64,000 nt of DNA from Jejubacter calystegiae (GCF_005671395.1 NZ_CP040428.1:2418001-2482000), one strand, 5' to 3'; positions 29,743-40,178 are shown, numbered from the stretch's first letter. Notes: generated by a model from the letters alone, not told the origin. A program made the numbers and translations.

Positions 29743-31047
29743 ATGAAATTTCCCGGTAAACGTAAATCCAAACACTATTTTCCCGTCAGTAACCGCGATC
29801 CGCTGCTGCAACAGTCGCCGCCGGAAAGCGAACAGAGCGCCAGTTGGGTGGTGGGTATCGACCAGACGCTGGTTGATATCGAAGCCCGGGTCGATGACGA
29901 CTTTGTTCGCCGCTACGGACTGAGCCTGGGCCATTCGCTGGTGATTGAAGACGATGTGGCGGAAGCGCTCTACCAGGAGCTGGTGCGCGAGAACCTTATT
30001 ACCCATCAGTTCGCCGGCGGCACCATCGGCAATACCATGCACAACTATTCGGTGCTGGCGGATGACCGTTCGGTGCTGCTGGGCGTGATGTGTAATAACA
30101 TCGAAATCGGCGGTTACGCTTACCGCTATCTGTGCAATACCTCCAGCCGTACCGATCTCAACTACCTGCAAGGCGTGGATGGCGCCATTGGCCGCTGTTT
30201 CACGCTGATTAACGAGCACGGCGAGCGAACCTTCGCCATCAGTCCGGGGCAGATGAACCAGTTGCATGCCGAAAGTATTCCCGAATCGACCATTGCCGGG
30301 GCTTCGGCGCTGGTATTAAGCGCCTATCTGGTGCGCTGCAAAGAGGGCGAGCCGATGCCGGAAGCCTCCATGCAGGCCATCGACTACGCAAAGCGCTACG
30401 ATGTGCCGGTCGTGCTGACCATGGGCACAAAGTTCGTGGTGGCCGACGATCCGCAGCGCTGGCAGACATTTCTGCGCGATCACGTCTCGATCCTGGCGAT
30501 GAACGAAGAAGAGGCCGCGGCGCTGACCGGTATTGAGGATCCGTTACTGGCGGCAGATCGGGCGCTGGAGTGGGTGGATCTGGTGTTGTGTACCGCCGGG
30601 CCGCAGGGGCTCTATATGGCGGCGTATACCGAAGATGAAGCGAAGCGTCAGACCCGTCAGCCGCTGCTGCCCGGGGCCATCGCCGAATTTAATCAGTATG
30701 AGTTCAGCCGGGCGATTCGCCGCCACGAATGCCAGCAGCCGCTGCGGATCTACTCCCATATCGCGCCTTACATGGGGGGGCCGGAGAAGATAATGAACAC
30801 CAACGGCGCAGGCGACGGCGCGCTGGCGGCGCTGCTGCACGACATTACCGCCAACCGCTATCACCGGGCGAAGGTGCCCAATTCCAGCAAGCACGGCTAT
30901 CACTGGCTGACCTATTCGTCGCTGTCTCAGGTGTGTAAGTACGCCAACCGGGTAAGCTATCAGGTGCTGAATCAGCATTCGCCGCGCCTGAGTCGCGGGC
31001 TGCCTGAGCGGGAAGACAGCCTGGAAGAGGCTTACTGGGACCGTTGA
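29743..31047 (+). CDS. gsk: Inosine-guanosine kinase
   Basis: 434 aa, the E. coli length. A PfkB/ribokinase-type sugar kinase with GIDQTLVDIEARVDD near the N-terminus, GGTIGNTMHNYSVL, and the C-terminal anion hole MNTNGAGDGALAALLHDI with the catalytic Asp. It phosphorylates inosine and guanosine in purine salvage, matching apt earlier in the window. E. coli has aes between hemH and gsk; here the two are adjacent with a 60-bp gap. Confidence 0.97.
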   Translation: MKFPGKRKSKHYFPVSNRDPLLQQSPPESEQSASWVVGIDQTLVDIEARVDDDFVRRYGLSLGHSLVIEDDVAEALYQELVRENLITHQFAGGTIGNTMHNYSVLADDRSVLLGVMCNNIEIGGYAYRYLCNTSSRTDLNYLQGVDGAIGRCFTLINEHGERTFAISPGQMNQLHAESIPESTIAGASALVLSAYLVRCKEGEPMPEASMQAIDYAKRYDVPVVLTMGTKFVVADDPQRWQTFLRDHVSILAMNEEEAAALTGIEDPLLAADRALEWVDLVLCTAGPQGLYMAAYTEDEAKRQTRQPLLPGAIAEFNQYEFSRAIRRHECQQPLRIYSHIAPYMGGPEKIMNTNGAGDGALAALLHDITANRYHRAKVPNSSKHGYHWLTYSSLSQVCKYANRVSYQVLNQHSPRLSRGLPEREDSLEEAYWDR

Positions 31048-31054
31048 CAATCTG

Positions 31055-31116
31055 GGCCGAACACGTTCGGCCAGAATCTTCAGAAGAATAAACAAAGGAA
31101 ATCAATTCATTGATTT
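31055..31116. repeat. Bipartite intergenic palindromic repeat (copy 2)
   Basis: GGCCGAAC-AC-GTTCGGCC (31055-31072), then a tail with GAATAAACAAAGG and the perfect palindrome AAATCAATTCATTGATTT (31099-31116). It matches copy 1 at 19708-19773 in order, spacing and sequence. No gene content. Confidence 0.6.
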
Positions 31117-31143
31117 AACGGGCGACAAATGTCGCCCGTTTTG
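31117..31143. terminator. Bidirectional terminator between gsk and ybaL
   Basis: AACGGGCGAC, loop AAAT, GTCGCCCGTT, then TT on the plus strand. A 10-bp perfect stem between the convergent gsk and ybaL genes, 4 bp from the ybaL stop. Confidence 0.8.
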
Positions 31144-31146
31144 CTG

Positions 31147-32838
31147 TCAGTTAACGACCGCGTTATCCGGCACCACCGGCTGTTGGGTGGCGTCCTTCAG
31201 CAGCGCCAGCATGGTACTGGCGATCTCCCGCTCGCCCATCACCACCTGGTTAGCGCCGCGCTCGGCGATGTAGTCCACTTCGTCGTCATAGTGGGCGCGG
31301 GCGATAATCTCGATATCCGCATTTTTCTCCCGGGCGGTAGCTACAATCTCACCGGCTTCGTAGCCGTTCGGGATGGTCAGCAGCAGCCAGCTTGCGCAGT
31401 CCAGATGCGCCAGCGCCATAATCTCTTCATTGGCGGCATTGCCCAGCACGGCGCGGATACCGCGCTCGCGCAGCGCATCCACCCGGGAGCGCGACGTCTC
31501 TATCACCACCAGCGGAACCCCTTTCGACAGCAGCTTCTCGCCGATCAGGCTACCGACGCGGCCATAGCCCACCAGCAGCACGTGGTTGCAGATATCCACC
31601 GGAATCTGTTTCTCGTCTTCCAGCGCCTCTTCCAGGGTCTGCTCTTCCAGGGTTTCGTGCTTACGCAGATAGCGCTCGAGCAGGGTAAACAGAATCGGGT
31701 TGAGCATAATCGACAGGATGGCGCCCGCCAGCACCAGATTCTGGCCGGTTTTGGGCAGCAGGCCCATCGCCATACCCAGACCCGCCAGGATAAAGGCAAA
31801 CTCGCCAATCTGCGCCAGGCTGGCGGCAATGGTCAGAGCGGTACGCTGGGAATGGCCGAACATCCTGACTAACAGGAAGGCGGCCAGCGATTTACCGAAG
31901 ATGATAATGGCCACCACGGCCACTACCGCCAGCGGCTCTTCCAGCAGGATCTGCGGATCGAACAGCATTCCCACCGAAACAAAGAACAGCACTGCAAAAG
32001 CGTCGCGCAGCGGTAGGGTGTCGTGAGCGGCGCGCTGGCTCAGTTCTGATTCATTCAGCACCATACCGGCGAAGAAGGCGCCCAGCGCAAAGGAGACGTC
32101 GAACAGCTCCACCGCGCCCATGGCGATACCGAGCGCCATGGCCAGCACCGCCAGGGTAAACAGTTCCCGGGAACCGGTAGCGGCGCTACGGGCCAGAATC
32201 CATGGCACCAGTCGGCGGCCCACCACCAGCATCAGGGCGATAAAGGCCGCCACTTTGCCGATGGTCATCAGCATATCCAGACTCAGGGAAACGAAACCAA
32301 CGTTGCCTTTTTCCAGCATGCCCGCTACCGCTGGCAGCAGCACCAGGGTCAGCACCATCACCAGGTCTTCGACAATCAGCCAGCCGATGGCGATCTGCCC
32401 GCGGTGGCTGTCGAGCAACTGCCGCTCTTCCAGGGCACGCAGCAGCACCACGGTACTGGCGGTGGAAAGACAGAGACCGAAGACGATGCCGGTCATCAGC
32501 GACCAGCCGAGCCACCAGGAGAGCCCCATTCCCAGCAGCGTCGCCACCGCGATTTGCAGCACGGCGCCGGGAATGGCGATGGATTTAACCGCCATCAGAT
32601 CTTTCAGGGAGAAGTGCAGACCTACCCCAAACATCAGCAGAATCACGCCCAGTTCGGCCAGCTCCGGCGCCAGTTGCGTATCGGCAACAAACCCGGGCGT
32701 AAACGGCCCAACCAGAACCCCCGCAAGCAGATAACCTACCAGTGGTGATATACGCAGCCTGTTGGCGAGCATACCGAGTAAAAAGGCCAGCACGAGGCCG
32801 CCGACAATGGTGGTAATAAGCGGGGTGGCATGATGCAT
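31147..32838 (-). CDS. ybaL: Kef-type cation/proton antiporter YbaL
   Basis: 563 aa (E. coli YbaL: 558). About 12 membrane segments of the CPA2 family at residues 1-390, with the exchange-site region VSFALGAFFAGMVLNESELSQRA, then a TrkA-N (RCK) nucleotide-binding domain starting VLLVGYGRVGSLIGEKLL. It belongs to the KefB/KefC group; in E. coli its physiological ion is not well established. Convergent with gsk. Confidence 0.95.
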   Translation of the reverse strand: MHHATPLITTIVGGLVLAFLLGMLANRLRISPLVGYLLAGVLVGPFTPGFVADTQLAPELAELGVILLMFGVGLHFSLKDLMAVKSIAIPGAVLQIAVATLLGMGLSWWLGWSLMTGIVFGLCLSTASTVVLLRALEERQLLDSHRGQIAIGWLIVEDLVMVLTLVLLPAVAGMLEKGNVGFVSLSLDMLMTIGKVAAFIALMLVVGRRLVPWILARSAATGSRELFTLAVLAMALGIAMGAVELFDVSFALGAFFAGMVLNESELSQRAAHDTLPLRDAFAVLFFVSVGMLFDPQILLEEPLAVVAVVAIIIFGKSLAAFLLVRMFGHSQRTALTIAASLAQIGEFAFILAGLGMAMGLLPKTGQNLVLAGAILSIMLNPILFTLLERYLRKHETLEEQTLEEALEDEKQIPVDICNHVLLVGYGRVGSLIGEKLLSKGVPLVVIETSRSRVDALRERGIRAVLGNAANEEIMALAHLDCASWLLLTIPNGYEAGEIVATAREKNADIEIIARAHYDDEVDYIAERGANQVVMGEREIASTMLALLKDATQQPVVPDNAVVN

Positions 32839-33044
32839 TCCGTCTCCTTTGGTCTGTTATAAATCCCGGATCCGCCCGCGAACGGACGGGGCGCTACGTA
32901 ATAGTTTATGACAATTTTTTCATTCGCGTTTGTTTTCAGGTGTTGAATTTTTACGAAAACACGATTTTTTTCGCAAAAAGAGATCGAAGGGAGTAATTAT
33001 GGGCCTAAGCTGACCAGGGGCATTGGGAGGTATGGGGTTAAATA

Positions 33045-33069
33045 CCGGCCAGATCAAGTATCTGGCCGG
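33045..33069 (-). terminator. Hairpin after fsr
   Basis: CCGGCCAGAT, loop CAAGT, ATCTGGCCGG, a perfect 10-bp stem 6 bp past the fsr stop. The U tract on the minus strand (TATTT) is short. The rest of the ybaL-fsr gap (32839-33044) shows no gene. Confidence 0.6.
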
Positions 33070-33074
33070 AAAAA

Positions 33075-34289
33075 TCAATCTTTTACGCGGTTATCTGGAA
33101 GGAATACCGTCAGAATGCCAAGAAGTGGCAGGAAAGCGCAGATTTTATAAACCAGCTCGATACTGGTCTGGTCGGCAATCAGCCCCAGCACAGCGGCGCC
33201 AAGGCCTCCCATCCCGAAGGCAAACCCAAAGAACAGCCCCGAAACCATACCGATACGTCCGGGCATTAGCTCCTGGGCATAAACCAGAATGGCGGAAAAG
33301 GCCGATGCCAGAATAAAGCCGATAATCACCGTCAACACCCCGGTCCACCACAGGCTGGCCCACGGCAGAATCAGAGTAAAAGGAGCGACGCCGAGAATAG
33401 AGCACCAAATCACCGCCTTACGACCCACTTTGTCGCCCACCGGCCCGCCAATCAGGGTACCGGCCGCCACGGCAAACAGAAAGGCGAACAGATGGAGCTG
33501 GGCGTTTTGTATCGACAGACCGAATTTATGCATCAGATAAAAGGTGTAATAGCTGCTGATACTGGACAGGTAGAAGTATTTGGAGAAGATCAGCGCCAGC
33601 AGCACGCAGACGGCCAGCACCACTTTTTTGCGTGGCAGAGGGGATACCGCCTTCTGTACCGGGCGACCGCGGGTCATACGATGCTGGGCTGCATACCAAC
33701 GGCTTACCTGAAGCAGCACGATAATTGCCAGCATGGCCGCCAGCACAAACCAGGCCACGTTGCCTTTGCCGTAAGGCGCGATAATCACCGCCGCCAGTAA
33801 CGGCCCCAGAGAGCTGCCGAAGTTACCGCCTACCTGAAACAGCGACTGGGCCAGACCGTGGCGACCGCCGGAGGCCATACGCGCCACCCGGGAAGATTCC
33901 GGATGAAACACCGACGAACCGGTACCCACCAGCGCTGCTGCGATCAGCACCTGCGGAAAGCTGCCCGCCATCGCCAGCATCACCAGGCCGCTCAGGGTAA
34001 AGCACATGCCGACTGGCAGCGACCAGGGCATAGGGTATTTGTCGGTGTAGTAACCCACCAGCGGTTGTAGCAGCGAGGAAGAGACCTGGTAGGTCAGGGT
34101 AATAAGCCCGACCTGCACGAAGCTCAGAGAGAAGTCGGCCTGTAGCAGCGGGTAGATCGCCAGCAGCAGCGACTGAATCATATCGTTCAGCAGATGGGAG
34201 AGGCTGATAGCCCCCAGAATACCGAACGCGGTGCGGGACCTGAGGGGCGCAACAGGGGCGCCGCCCAGAGAGGGGTTTTGTTCACTCAT
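33075..34289 (-). CDS. fsr: Fosmidomycin efflux protein Fsr
   Basis: 404 aa (E. coli Fsr: 406), a 12-TM MFS transporter. Motifs include GAISLSHLLNDMIQSLLLAIYPLLQADFSLS at the N-terminus and VGYYTDKYPMPWSLPVGM in the loop after TM2. It exports the antibiotic fosmidomycin and related compounds. It is placed between ybaL and ushA and divergent from ushA, as in E. coli. Confidence 0.95.
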   Translation of the reverse strand: MSEQNPSLGGAPVAPLRSRTAFGILGAISLSHLLNDMIQSLLLAIYPLLQADFSLSFVQVGLITLTYQVSSSLLQPLVGYYTDKYPMPWSLPVGMCFTLSGLVMLAMAGSFPQVLIAAALVGTGSSVFHPESSRVARMASGGRHGLAQSLFQVGGNFGSSLGPLLAAVIIAPYGKGNVAWFVLAAMLAIIVLLQVSRWYAAQHRMTRGRPVQKAVSPLPRKKVVLAVCVLLALIFSKYFYLSSISSYYTFYLMHKFGLSIQNAQLHLFAFLFAVAAGTLIGGPVGDKVGRKAVIWCSILGVAPFTLILPWASLWWTGVLTVIIGFILASAFSAILVYAQELMPGRIGMVSGLFFGFAFGMGGLGAAVLGLIADQTSIELVYKICAFLPLLGILTVFLPDNRVKD

Positions 34290-34494
34290 GCCATAGTTAC
34301 CTGAAAATTATGTTTATTTTATATACTCTGAATTATTCGATCGCTCCGTGGGTACTCGAAAGCGCCGGAATAGATGCAGGTGACTCTCCCGTGCGGGATG
34401 CCTCTGCTACCATACCTGTACCCGGGCGTGGAGAAAAGTCGTAGCGGGGCTATGCTTTGCAGAGTGTTTATATAATGAATACGGAGATACTGAG

Positions 34495-36150
34495 ATGCAC
34501 TCAGGGGTGAAGGGCACGCTGATTGTCGCGCTGGCGGCGGTTTGTCTGGCATTGGGGTCGCCAGCGTTCGGCTGGGAAAAAGATAAAACCTATAAAATTA
34601 CCATTCTGCATACCAACGATCACCACGGCCATTTCTGGCGCAACGACCAGGGTGAGTATGGCCTGGCGGCGCAGAAGACGCTGGTGGACAGGATTCGCAA
34701 AGAGGTTTCCCTACAGGGCGGCAGCGTGCTGCTGCTCTCCGGCGGCGATATTAATACCGGGGTGCCGGAATCCGATCTCCAGGACGCTGAACCCGATTTT
34801 CGCGGCATGAATCTGATTGGTTACGACGCCATGGCGGTGGGCAATCATGAATTCGATAACCCGCTTACGGTGCTGCGCCAGCAGGAGAAGCTGGCGAAGT
34901 TCCCCTTCCTTTCCGCCAATATCTACCAGAAAAGCAGCGGCGAGCGACTGTTTAAGCCCTGGACGCTGTTTACCCCTCAGGGACTGAAGGTCGCGGTCAT
35001 CGGCCTGACCACCGACGACACCGCGCGAATTGGCAATCCGGAATATTTGCAGGATATCGAGTTTCGTTCTCCCGCCGGCGAGGCGAAGCTGGTGATTCAG
35101 GAGCTTCAGCAGAACGAAAAGCCGGATGCCATTATCGCCGTCACCCATATGGGCCATTACGATAACGGCAATCATGGATCCAACGCGCCTGGCGATGTGG
35201 AGCTGGCCCGCGCCATGGAGCCCGGCGCGCTGGCGCTGATCGTCGGCGGTCACTCGCAGGATCCGGTCTGTATGGCGGCGGAGAATAAAAAGCAGCGCGA
35301 CTATATCCCGGGCACCGCCTGCAAGCCGGATCGCCAGAACGGCACCTGGATAGTCCAGGCCCACGAATGGGGCAAATATGTCGGGCGTGCCGATTTTGAA
35401 TTTCGTAACGGCGAGATGACGCTGGTGAACTATCAGCTACTGCCGGTCAATCTGAAACGCACTATCGACTGGGGCGACGGCAAGCGCGAACGGGTACTGT
35501 ATGCGCCGCAGATCCCGGAAAATCAGCGCATGATTAGCCTGCTGGCCCCTTTTCAGCGTAAAGGGCAGGCCCAGCTTAAGGTGAAGATTGGTAGCGTCAA
35601 CGCGCGGCTGGAAGGCGATCGTGACAAAGTGCGTTTCGAACAGACCAATCTGGCGAGGCTTATTCTTAACGGGTTGATGGCGCGCAGCGGGGCTGACTTT
35701 GCTGTGATGAGCGGCGGTGGTATTCGTGACTCCATTACGGCGGGGGATATCACCTATGCCGACGTGCTGCGGGTTCAGCCGTTTGGTAATACCCTGGCGT
35801 ACGTTGATATGAAGGGGAGCGACGTGGTTCGCTATCTGACGGCGGTCGCGCAGAAGACGCCCAATTCCGGGGCTTACCCGCAGTTCGCGAATGTGGGAAT
35901 GCAGATTGAAGGTTCGGGGATCAAGGCGTTGACCATTAAAGGGCAGCCTGTCGACGCCAATAAAACCTACCGGATGGCGACCCTGAGTTTTAACGCCGCC
36001 GGGGGCGATGGTTATCCCAAACTCGATGACCATTCGGGCTATGTGAATAGCGGTTTTATCGATGCTGAAGTGCTCAAGCAGTATATCGAACAGAATTCGC
36101 CCATCGATGCCGACGCCCTGGCGCCGAAGGGCGAAGTGAGCTGGCGCTAA
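34495..36150 (+). CDS. ushA: Periplasmic UDP-sugar hydrolase / 5'-nucleotidase UshA
   Basis: 551 aa (E. coli: 550). A signal peptide at residues 1-25 ends at SPAFG. The metallophosphatase domain has TNDHHGHFWR, GGDINTGVPESDLQDAEPDFRGMN, GNHEFDN and GGHSQDPVC metal-binding motifs; the C-terminal domain has the substrate-binding GGGIRDSI and FNAAGGDGYP segments. It breaks down UDP-glucose and nucleotides in the periplasm for salvage. A TATAAT box is at 34471-34476. The stop lies 6 bp from that of convergent ybaK. Confidence 0.97.
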   Translation: MHSGVKGTLIVALAAVCLALGSPAFGWEKDKTYKITILHTNDHHGHFWRNDQGEYGLAAQKTLVDRIRKEVSLQGGSVLLLSGGDINTGVPESDLQDAEPDFRGMNLIGYDAMAVGNHEFDNPLTVLRQQEKLAKFPFLSANIYQKSSGERLFKPWTLFTPQGLKVAVIGLTTDDTARIGNPEYLQDIEFRSPAGEAKLVIQELQQNEKPDAIIAVTHMGHYDNGNHGSNAPGDVELARAMEPGALALIVGGHSQDPVCMAAENKKQRDYIPGTACKPDRQNGTWIVQAHEWGKYVGRADFEFRNGEMTLVNYQLLPVNLKRTIDWGDGKRERVLYAPQIPENQRMISLLAPFQRKGQAQLKVKIGSVNARLEGDRDKVRFEQTNLARLILNGLMARSGADFAVMSGGGIRDSITAGDITYADVLRVQPFGNTLAYVDMKGSDVVRYLTAVAQKTPNSGAYPQFANVGMQIEGSGIKALTIKGQPVDANKTYRMATLSFNAAGGDGYPKLDDHSGYVNSGFIDAEVLKQYIEQNSPIDADALAPKGEVSWR

Positions 36151-36156
36151 TCCGGC

Positions 36157-36636
36157 TTAGCCGTGGCGTGCGATATCGGCGAACTGCGCATTCAGCAGTT
36201 TCGCCAGATCCGCCGCCGCCAGTTCAATATCCAGCCCGCGTTTGCCGCCAGAAATAAAGATGGTGGCAAATTCAGCGGCTGGCGCATCTATCACCGTCGG
36301 CAGGCGCTTTTTCTGCCCCAGCGGGCTAATGCCGCCCACCAGATAGCCGGTGGAACGCTGCGCCACCTGGGGATCGGCCATCGCCACTTTCTTTACGCCA
36401 AAGGCCTTAGCCACTTTTTTAAGATCGAGCTGGCTCGCAACCGGTGTTACTGCCACCGCAAGGTGCTTCATATCTTCATTCAGCGCTACCAGCAGCGTCT
36501 TATAAACCTGTTCCGGATTGAGTCCCAGTTTGCGTACCACCTCATCACCGAAGTTGGTCTCAGTGGGATCGTGATCGTAAGTATGAACCTTAAAGCCGAT
36601 CTTATTCTTTTCCAGGAGTTTAACTGCGGGAGTCAT
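36157..36636 (-). CDS. ybaK: Cys-tRNA(Pro)/Cys-tRNA(Cys) deacylase YbaK
   Basis: 159 aa, the E. coli length, from ATG 36636 ([23 protein letters not shown]). It contains the conserved Lys of the active site (YKTLLVAL), [17 protein letters not shown] and [16 protein letters not shown]. It edits mischarged Cys-tRNA(Pro) together with ProRS. An in-frame extension to 36786 overlaps ybaP and is not conserved. The interval to ybaP is only 41 bp and lacks the ChiX small RNA gene I would expect there from E. coli. Confidence 0.96.
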   Translation of the reverse strand: MTPAVKLLEKNKIGFKVHTYDHDPTETNFGDEVVRKLGLNPEQVYKTLLVALNEDMKHLAVAVTPVASQLDLKKVAKAFGVKKVAMADPQVAQRSTGYLVGGISPLGQKKRLPTVIDAPAAEFATIFISGGKRGLDIELAAADLAKLLNAQFADIARHG

Positions 36637-36677
36637 GATTTCCTTCTTGTTGATCCGAATGGCGCGATCTGCGCGGA

Positions 36678-37478
36678 TCAGCGCTGCCGGAGCAGGCTGG
36701 GGAGATTGCTCTCGCCATAAAGGTGCAGTGCGCCTACGGCCACCACATAGCGGCCGGGTGGAAGCTTGTGCAGGAAATCGTACCACTGCCGGTTGCGCTG
36801 TACCATCAGCACATCGTAGAGCTCATTGCTGAAGGTGCTGGGCAGCGAGGGATCGGGTGCCGCAGGCGGCGATTTCAGCCACCAGCTAATCATGGTTTGC
36901 AGCAGACGGGCGTTGGTATGCCAGTGAATCAACGTATCCTGCAACAGTCCCAGCCCGGCATCCGGCAGCGTTTGCAGCAGCGTCAGCTGATTCCCGGTGC
37001 CTTCCAGCTCCCGCACCGGCAACTGAAACTGGCTCGCCGCCTGAATCAACTGATAGTCGATGCCGTAGTCCGGGCGCAGTCCCAGTTTCTGGGCCTGATG
37101 AGCCTGGAGCAGCAGCGCTATCTGCCACAGCGGCAGGTTATCGACGTTCTCCAGCGGGATATTCAGCTCCCGTAGCAGCTTCAGGGCGTGTTCCAGCGTT
37201 TTCTGGTTCAGGCGTGTTTCCAGCGGCGGTTCTTCACCGTGGCTGGAGAACGGCGAATCGCTGCCGCTGATATCGGCTTCGACCACCAGCGCATCGGCTT
37301 CGCGCAGTTTGCGCACCAGACGCGTCGGTAACGGCGCCATATCGGGCGTGCCCATATGAATACTGCCCACCAGATGCAGGTGGCGCTGACCGGGAAGGGT
37401 AATATCAAGGGCGGGCCAGGGGTAACTGTGACTCCCGAAGCGGGAAAAGAGAGTATGGAGACGGCTGAACAAACCCAT
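36678..37478 (-). CDS. ybaP: TraB/GumN-family protein YbaP
   Basis: 266 aa (E. coli YbaP: 264) from ATG 37478. The TraB-type motif is [18 protein letters not shown] near the N-terminus, [27 protein letters not shown], and [18 protein letters not shown] near the C-terminus, with two GxxH segments that may bind metal. The family fold is related to erythromycin esterase and Tiki metalloproteases; function in enterics is unknown. The frame is open up to 37532, but MGLFSRL aligns with the E. coli start. Confidence 0.93.
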   Translation of the reverse strand: MGLFSRLHTLFSRFGSHSYPWPALDITLPGQRHLHLVGSIHMGTPDMAPLPTRLVRKLREADALVVEADISGSDSPFSSHGEEPPLETRLNQKTLEHALKLLRELNIPLENVDNLPLWQIALLLQAHQAQKLGLRPDYGIDYQLIQAASQFQLPVRELEGTGNQLTLLQTLPDAGLGLLQDTLIHWHTNARLLQTMISWWLKSPPAAPDPSLPSTFSNELYDVLMVQRNRQWYDFLHKLPPGRYVVAVGALHLYGESNLPSLLRQR

Positions 37479-37510
37479 GGCGCATTCCCTGACTGAAAAG
37501 GCCATGCTAA

Positions 37511-37529
37511 CGCCCCGCATGGCGGGGCG
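37511..37529 (-). terminator. GC-rich hairpin after copA
   Basis: CGCCCCGC, loop ATG, GCGGGGCG, between the copA stop and the ybaP start. On the minus strand it is followed by TTAGC, a weak U tract, so read-through to ybaP is possible. Confidence 0.5.
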
Positions 37530-37566
37530 CAATTGTCGGGAGAGCTATCGGACCATTCCGTTCGAA

Positions 37567-40080
37567 TTACTGCTTAGGCTTAAACCGCAGTAGCCGGTTG
37601 GCGTTGCTTACCACCGTAATGGAAGAAAGCGCCATGGCGGCGCCTGCCACCACCGGGTTCAGCAGGGTGCCGGTCAGCGGCCAGAGAATACCGGCGGCGA
37701 TCGGGATGCCCAGCGAGTTGTAAATAAAAGCTCCCAGCAGGTTCTGTTTCATATTGCGAAGCGTAGCGAGCGAGATAGCCAGCGCGTCCGCCACGCCGGT
37801 CAGGCTGTGGCGCATCAGAGTAATAGCAGCGGTTTCGATAGCCACATCGCTGCCGCCGCCCATAGCGATACCCACATCGGCCTGCGCCAGCGCCGGGGCG
37901 TCGTTAATACCGTCGCCCACCATCGCCACCTTACGACCCTGCTGCTGTAGCTGGATAATGGCCTGTGCCTTGCCGTCTGGCAGAACACCGGCAATGACTT
38001 CGTCGATACCCGCTTCCCGGGCGATAGCCCCGGCGGTAGTCGGGTTATCGCCGGTCAGCATCACCAGCCGGTAGCCTTCGCGGTGCAGTCGCGCCAGTGC
38101 GGCAGCACTGTCTTCGCGCAGCGGATCGCGGATGGCGAATAGCGCCGCGACTGCGCCATCCTGCGCCAGCAGCACTGGCGTGGTGCCTTCGGCGGAATGG
38201 GCTTCGATGCGGGCTTCCAGCGGGCCGCAGTCGATACCCTGTTCGCTCAGCAGGGCGCGATTGCCGAGCAGCAGGGTATGGCCTTCCGCGCTACCGCTGA
38301 CTCCCAGACCGCGCAGGGTACGGAAGCCGTCAACCTGCGGCAGCGTCTGTCCGCCAGCCTTTTCCAGAATAGCGCGCGCCAGCGGGTGGCTGGAGCCCTG
38401 TTCCAGCGCGGCTGCCAGCAGTAAGGCCTGGTCGGCATTAATATGCGGCGCGGTTTCTATAGCCACCACCTGCGGTTTGCCTTCGGTCAGGGTGCCGGTT
38501 TTATCAAACACCAGAGTATCCAGCTCGCTTGCGCGCTGCAGGGCGTCGGCGTCCCGAACCAGCACGCCGAATTCCGCTGCCCGACCCACGCCGGAGATAA
38601 TCGACATCGGCGTTGCCAGCCCAAGAGCGCAGGGACAGGCGATAATCAGTACCGTAGTGGCGATCACCAGGGTGTAGACGATCTGCGGCGCCGGACCGAA
38701 GAAATACCAGATGGCGGCGCTAACCAGGGCAATGGCGACCACTACCGGCACAAAGATGGCCGAGATGCGATCCGCCAGTTGGCCAATTTCCGGTTTGCTG
38801 CTCTGGGCCTGGCGGACCATACGAATAATGCGCGCCAGGGTGGTATGGCCGCCGACGGCGCTTGCCTGAAACAGCACGCTGCCGTCCTGTACCAGGGTAC
38901 CGGCGTGAATCTCTTCGCCGCTGGCTTTCTGTTGCGGCACTGGCTCGCCGGTTAACATGGCTTCATCAAACCAGGCCTCGCCCTGGGTGATTGCGCCATC
39001 CACCGGCACCCGATCGCCGGTGGTCAGGCGCAGGACCATCCCAGGCTGCACTTCTGACAGGGGAAGCGTACGCTCGCCCTGTTCATCTACCACCCGGGCG
39101 GTGGGGGGCGTCAGATCCAGCAGGCGTTCCAGCGCTTTCGACGAGCGCTGGCGGGCCCGGGCTTCCAGCATATGGCCAAGGTTAATCAGACCGATAATCA
39201 TGGCGCTGGCCTCGTAATAGAGGTGGCGCGCCGCTTCCGGGAAGAAATTCGGCCAGAGGTTCACGCTAATCGAGTAGAGCCAGGCGGCACCGGTCCCCAG
39301 GGCCACCAGGGTGTCCATGGTCGCGCTGCGGTTGAGCAGGCTTTTCCATGCGCTGCGATAGAAGTGGCCGCCAGCTACTACCATGACCAACAGGGTGAGC
39401 AGACCGATACCCAGCCAGATGCTGTGGTTCTCCTCGGTCAGCATCATATTGTCACCGAGCATGCCCCAGACCATGACGGGTATCCCAACCGCCAGAGCCA
39501 GGATCGCCTGCCAGCGGAAGCGTTTTACCGCTGCCTGGGCGGTCTGCTGCTGGCGTTCGCGGCGTATAGCGTCATCTTCGATGGCTTCAGCGCCGTAGCC
39601 TGCTCCTTCTACCGCTTTCACTAAATCGGCGGCGGAGGCACTGCCCATCACCAGCGCGGTGCGCTCCGCCAGATTTACCCGCGCCTGGCTGACACCCGCA
39701 ACGCCCTGCAGCGCGTTTTGCACCCGGGTGACGCAGCTGGCGCAGCTCATACCATTGATGAGCAGCTGCAGGCTGTCGTCATCGTCGTTACTGTTGGCAG
39801 AGGCAGCCGGAAGCTGTGAGGGAACCGCTGTCGGCGCTTCCGACGGGATTGATGACTCCGTCAGCGGTTTAGCCTTTGGGTGGCTGAGCTCTGCGCCGTA
39901 TCCGGCCTGTTGCACGGTGGCGATCAGGGCGTCGGCGCTGGCGCTACCGGTTACGGTGGCGTGGTCGATAGTGACCTCTGCCTGTTCGACATCCGGACGC
40001 TGTTCCAGACTCTCTTTAACGCGTTTTACGCAGTGGCCACAGGAGAGGCCATCCAACGTAAGATCAATGACGTGAGACAT
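37567..40080 (-). CDS. copA: Copper(I)-exporting P1B-type ATPase CopA
   Basis: 837 aa (E. coli: 834). Two N-terminal metal-binding domains with CxxC at Cys14/Cys17 (GLSCGHC) and Cys113/Cys116 (GMSCASC); membrane CPC motif in [15 protein letters not shown]; phosphorylation site DKTGTLTEG; nucleotide site SSHPLARAI and [12 protein letters not shown]. It pumps Cu(I) from the cytoplasm to the periplasm. A CueR box precedes it, so it is induced by copper. Codons 67-69 carry the slippery sequence that in E. coli gives the short chaperone CopA(Z). Confidence 0.98.
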   Translation of the reverse strand: MSHVIDLTLDGLSCGHCVKRVKESLEQRPDVEQAEVTIDHATVTGSASADALIATVQQAGYGAELSHPKAKPLTESSIPSEAPTAVPSQLPAASANSNDDDDSLQLLINGMSCASCVTRVQNALQGVAGVSQARVNLAERTALVMGSASAADLVKAVEGAGYGAEAIEDDAIRRERQQQTAQAAVKRFRWQAILALAVGIPVMVWGMLGDNMMLTEENHSIWLGIGLLTLLVMVVAGGHFYRSAWKSLLNRSATMDTLVALGTGAAWLYSISVNLWPNFFPEAARHLYYEASAMIIGLINLGHMLEARARQRSSKALERLLDLTPPTARVVDEQGERTLPLSEVQPGMVLRLTTGDRVPVDGAITQGEAWFDEAMLTGEPVPQQKASGEEIHAGTLVQDGSVLFQASAVGGHTTLARIIRMVRQAQSSKPEIGQLADRISAIFVPVVVAIALVSAAIWYFFGPAPQIVYTLVIATTVLIIACPCALGLATPMSIISGVGRAAEFGVLVRDADALQRASELDTLVFDKTGTLTEGKPQVVAIETAPHINADQALLLAAALEQGSSHPLARAILEKAGGQTLPQVDGFRTLRGLGVSGSAEGHTLLLGNRALLSEQGIDCGPLEARIEAHSAEGTTPVLLAQDGAVAALFAIRDPLREDSAAALARLHREGYRLVMLTGDNPTTAGAIAREAGIDEVIAGVLPDGKAQAIIQLQQQGRKVAMVGDGINDAPALAQADVGIAMGGGSDVAIETAAITLMRHSLTGVADALAISLATLRNMKQNLLGAFIYNSLGIPIAAGILWPLTGTLLNPVVAGAAMALSSITVVSNANRLLRFKPKQ
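39869..39880 (-). promoter_or_regulatory. copA: Programmed -1 frameshift site in copA (CopA(Z) chaperone)
   Basis: On the minus strand, C CCA AAG (39880-39874) after the first metal-binding domain, in the correct phase. A -1 slip reads CCC AAA GGC TAA, giving a 70-aa protein that ends Pro-Lys-Gly. The same heptamer and product length are known for E. coli copA, where the short product acts as a cytosolic copper chaperone. Confidence 0.85.
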
Positions 40081-40141
40081 ATCAGACTCCTCGATTCAGG
40101 GCCATAGCGCGACCCGGTTTATTCACTGTGATTAAGCTTAA

Positions 40142-40162
40142 ACCTTCCAGCAAGGGGAAGGT
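40142..40162. promoter_or_regulatory. CueR binding site in the copA promoter
   Basis: ACCTTCC, 7 bases, GGAAGGT dyad at 40142-40162. On the minus strand it is preceded by TTGACC and followed by a TA-rich -10, the long-spacer arrangement of MerR-type promoters. It closely matches the E. coli copA box. Confidence 0.9.
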
Positions 40163-40178
40163 CAAGGGCTTTACTTCT

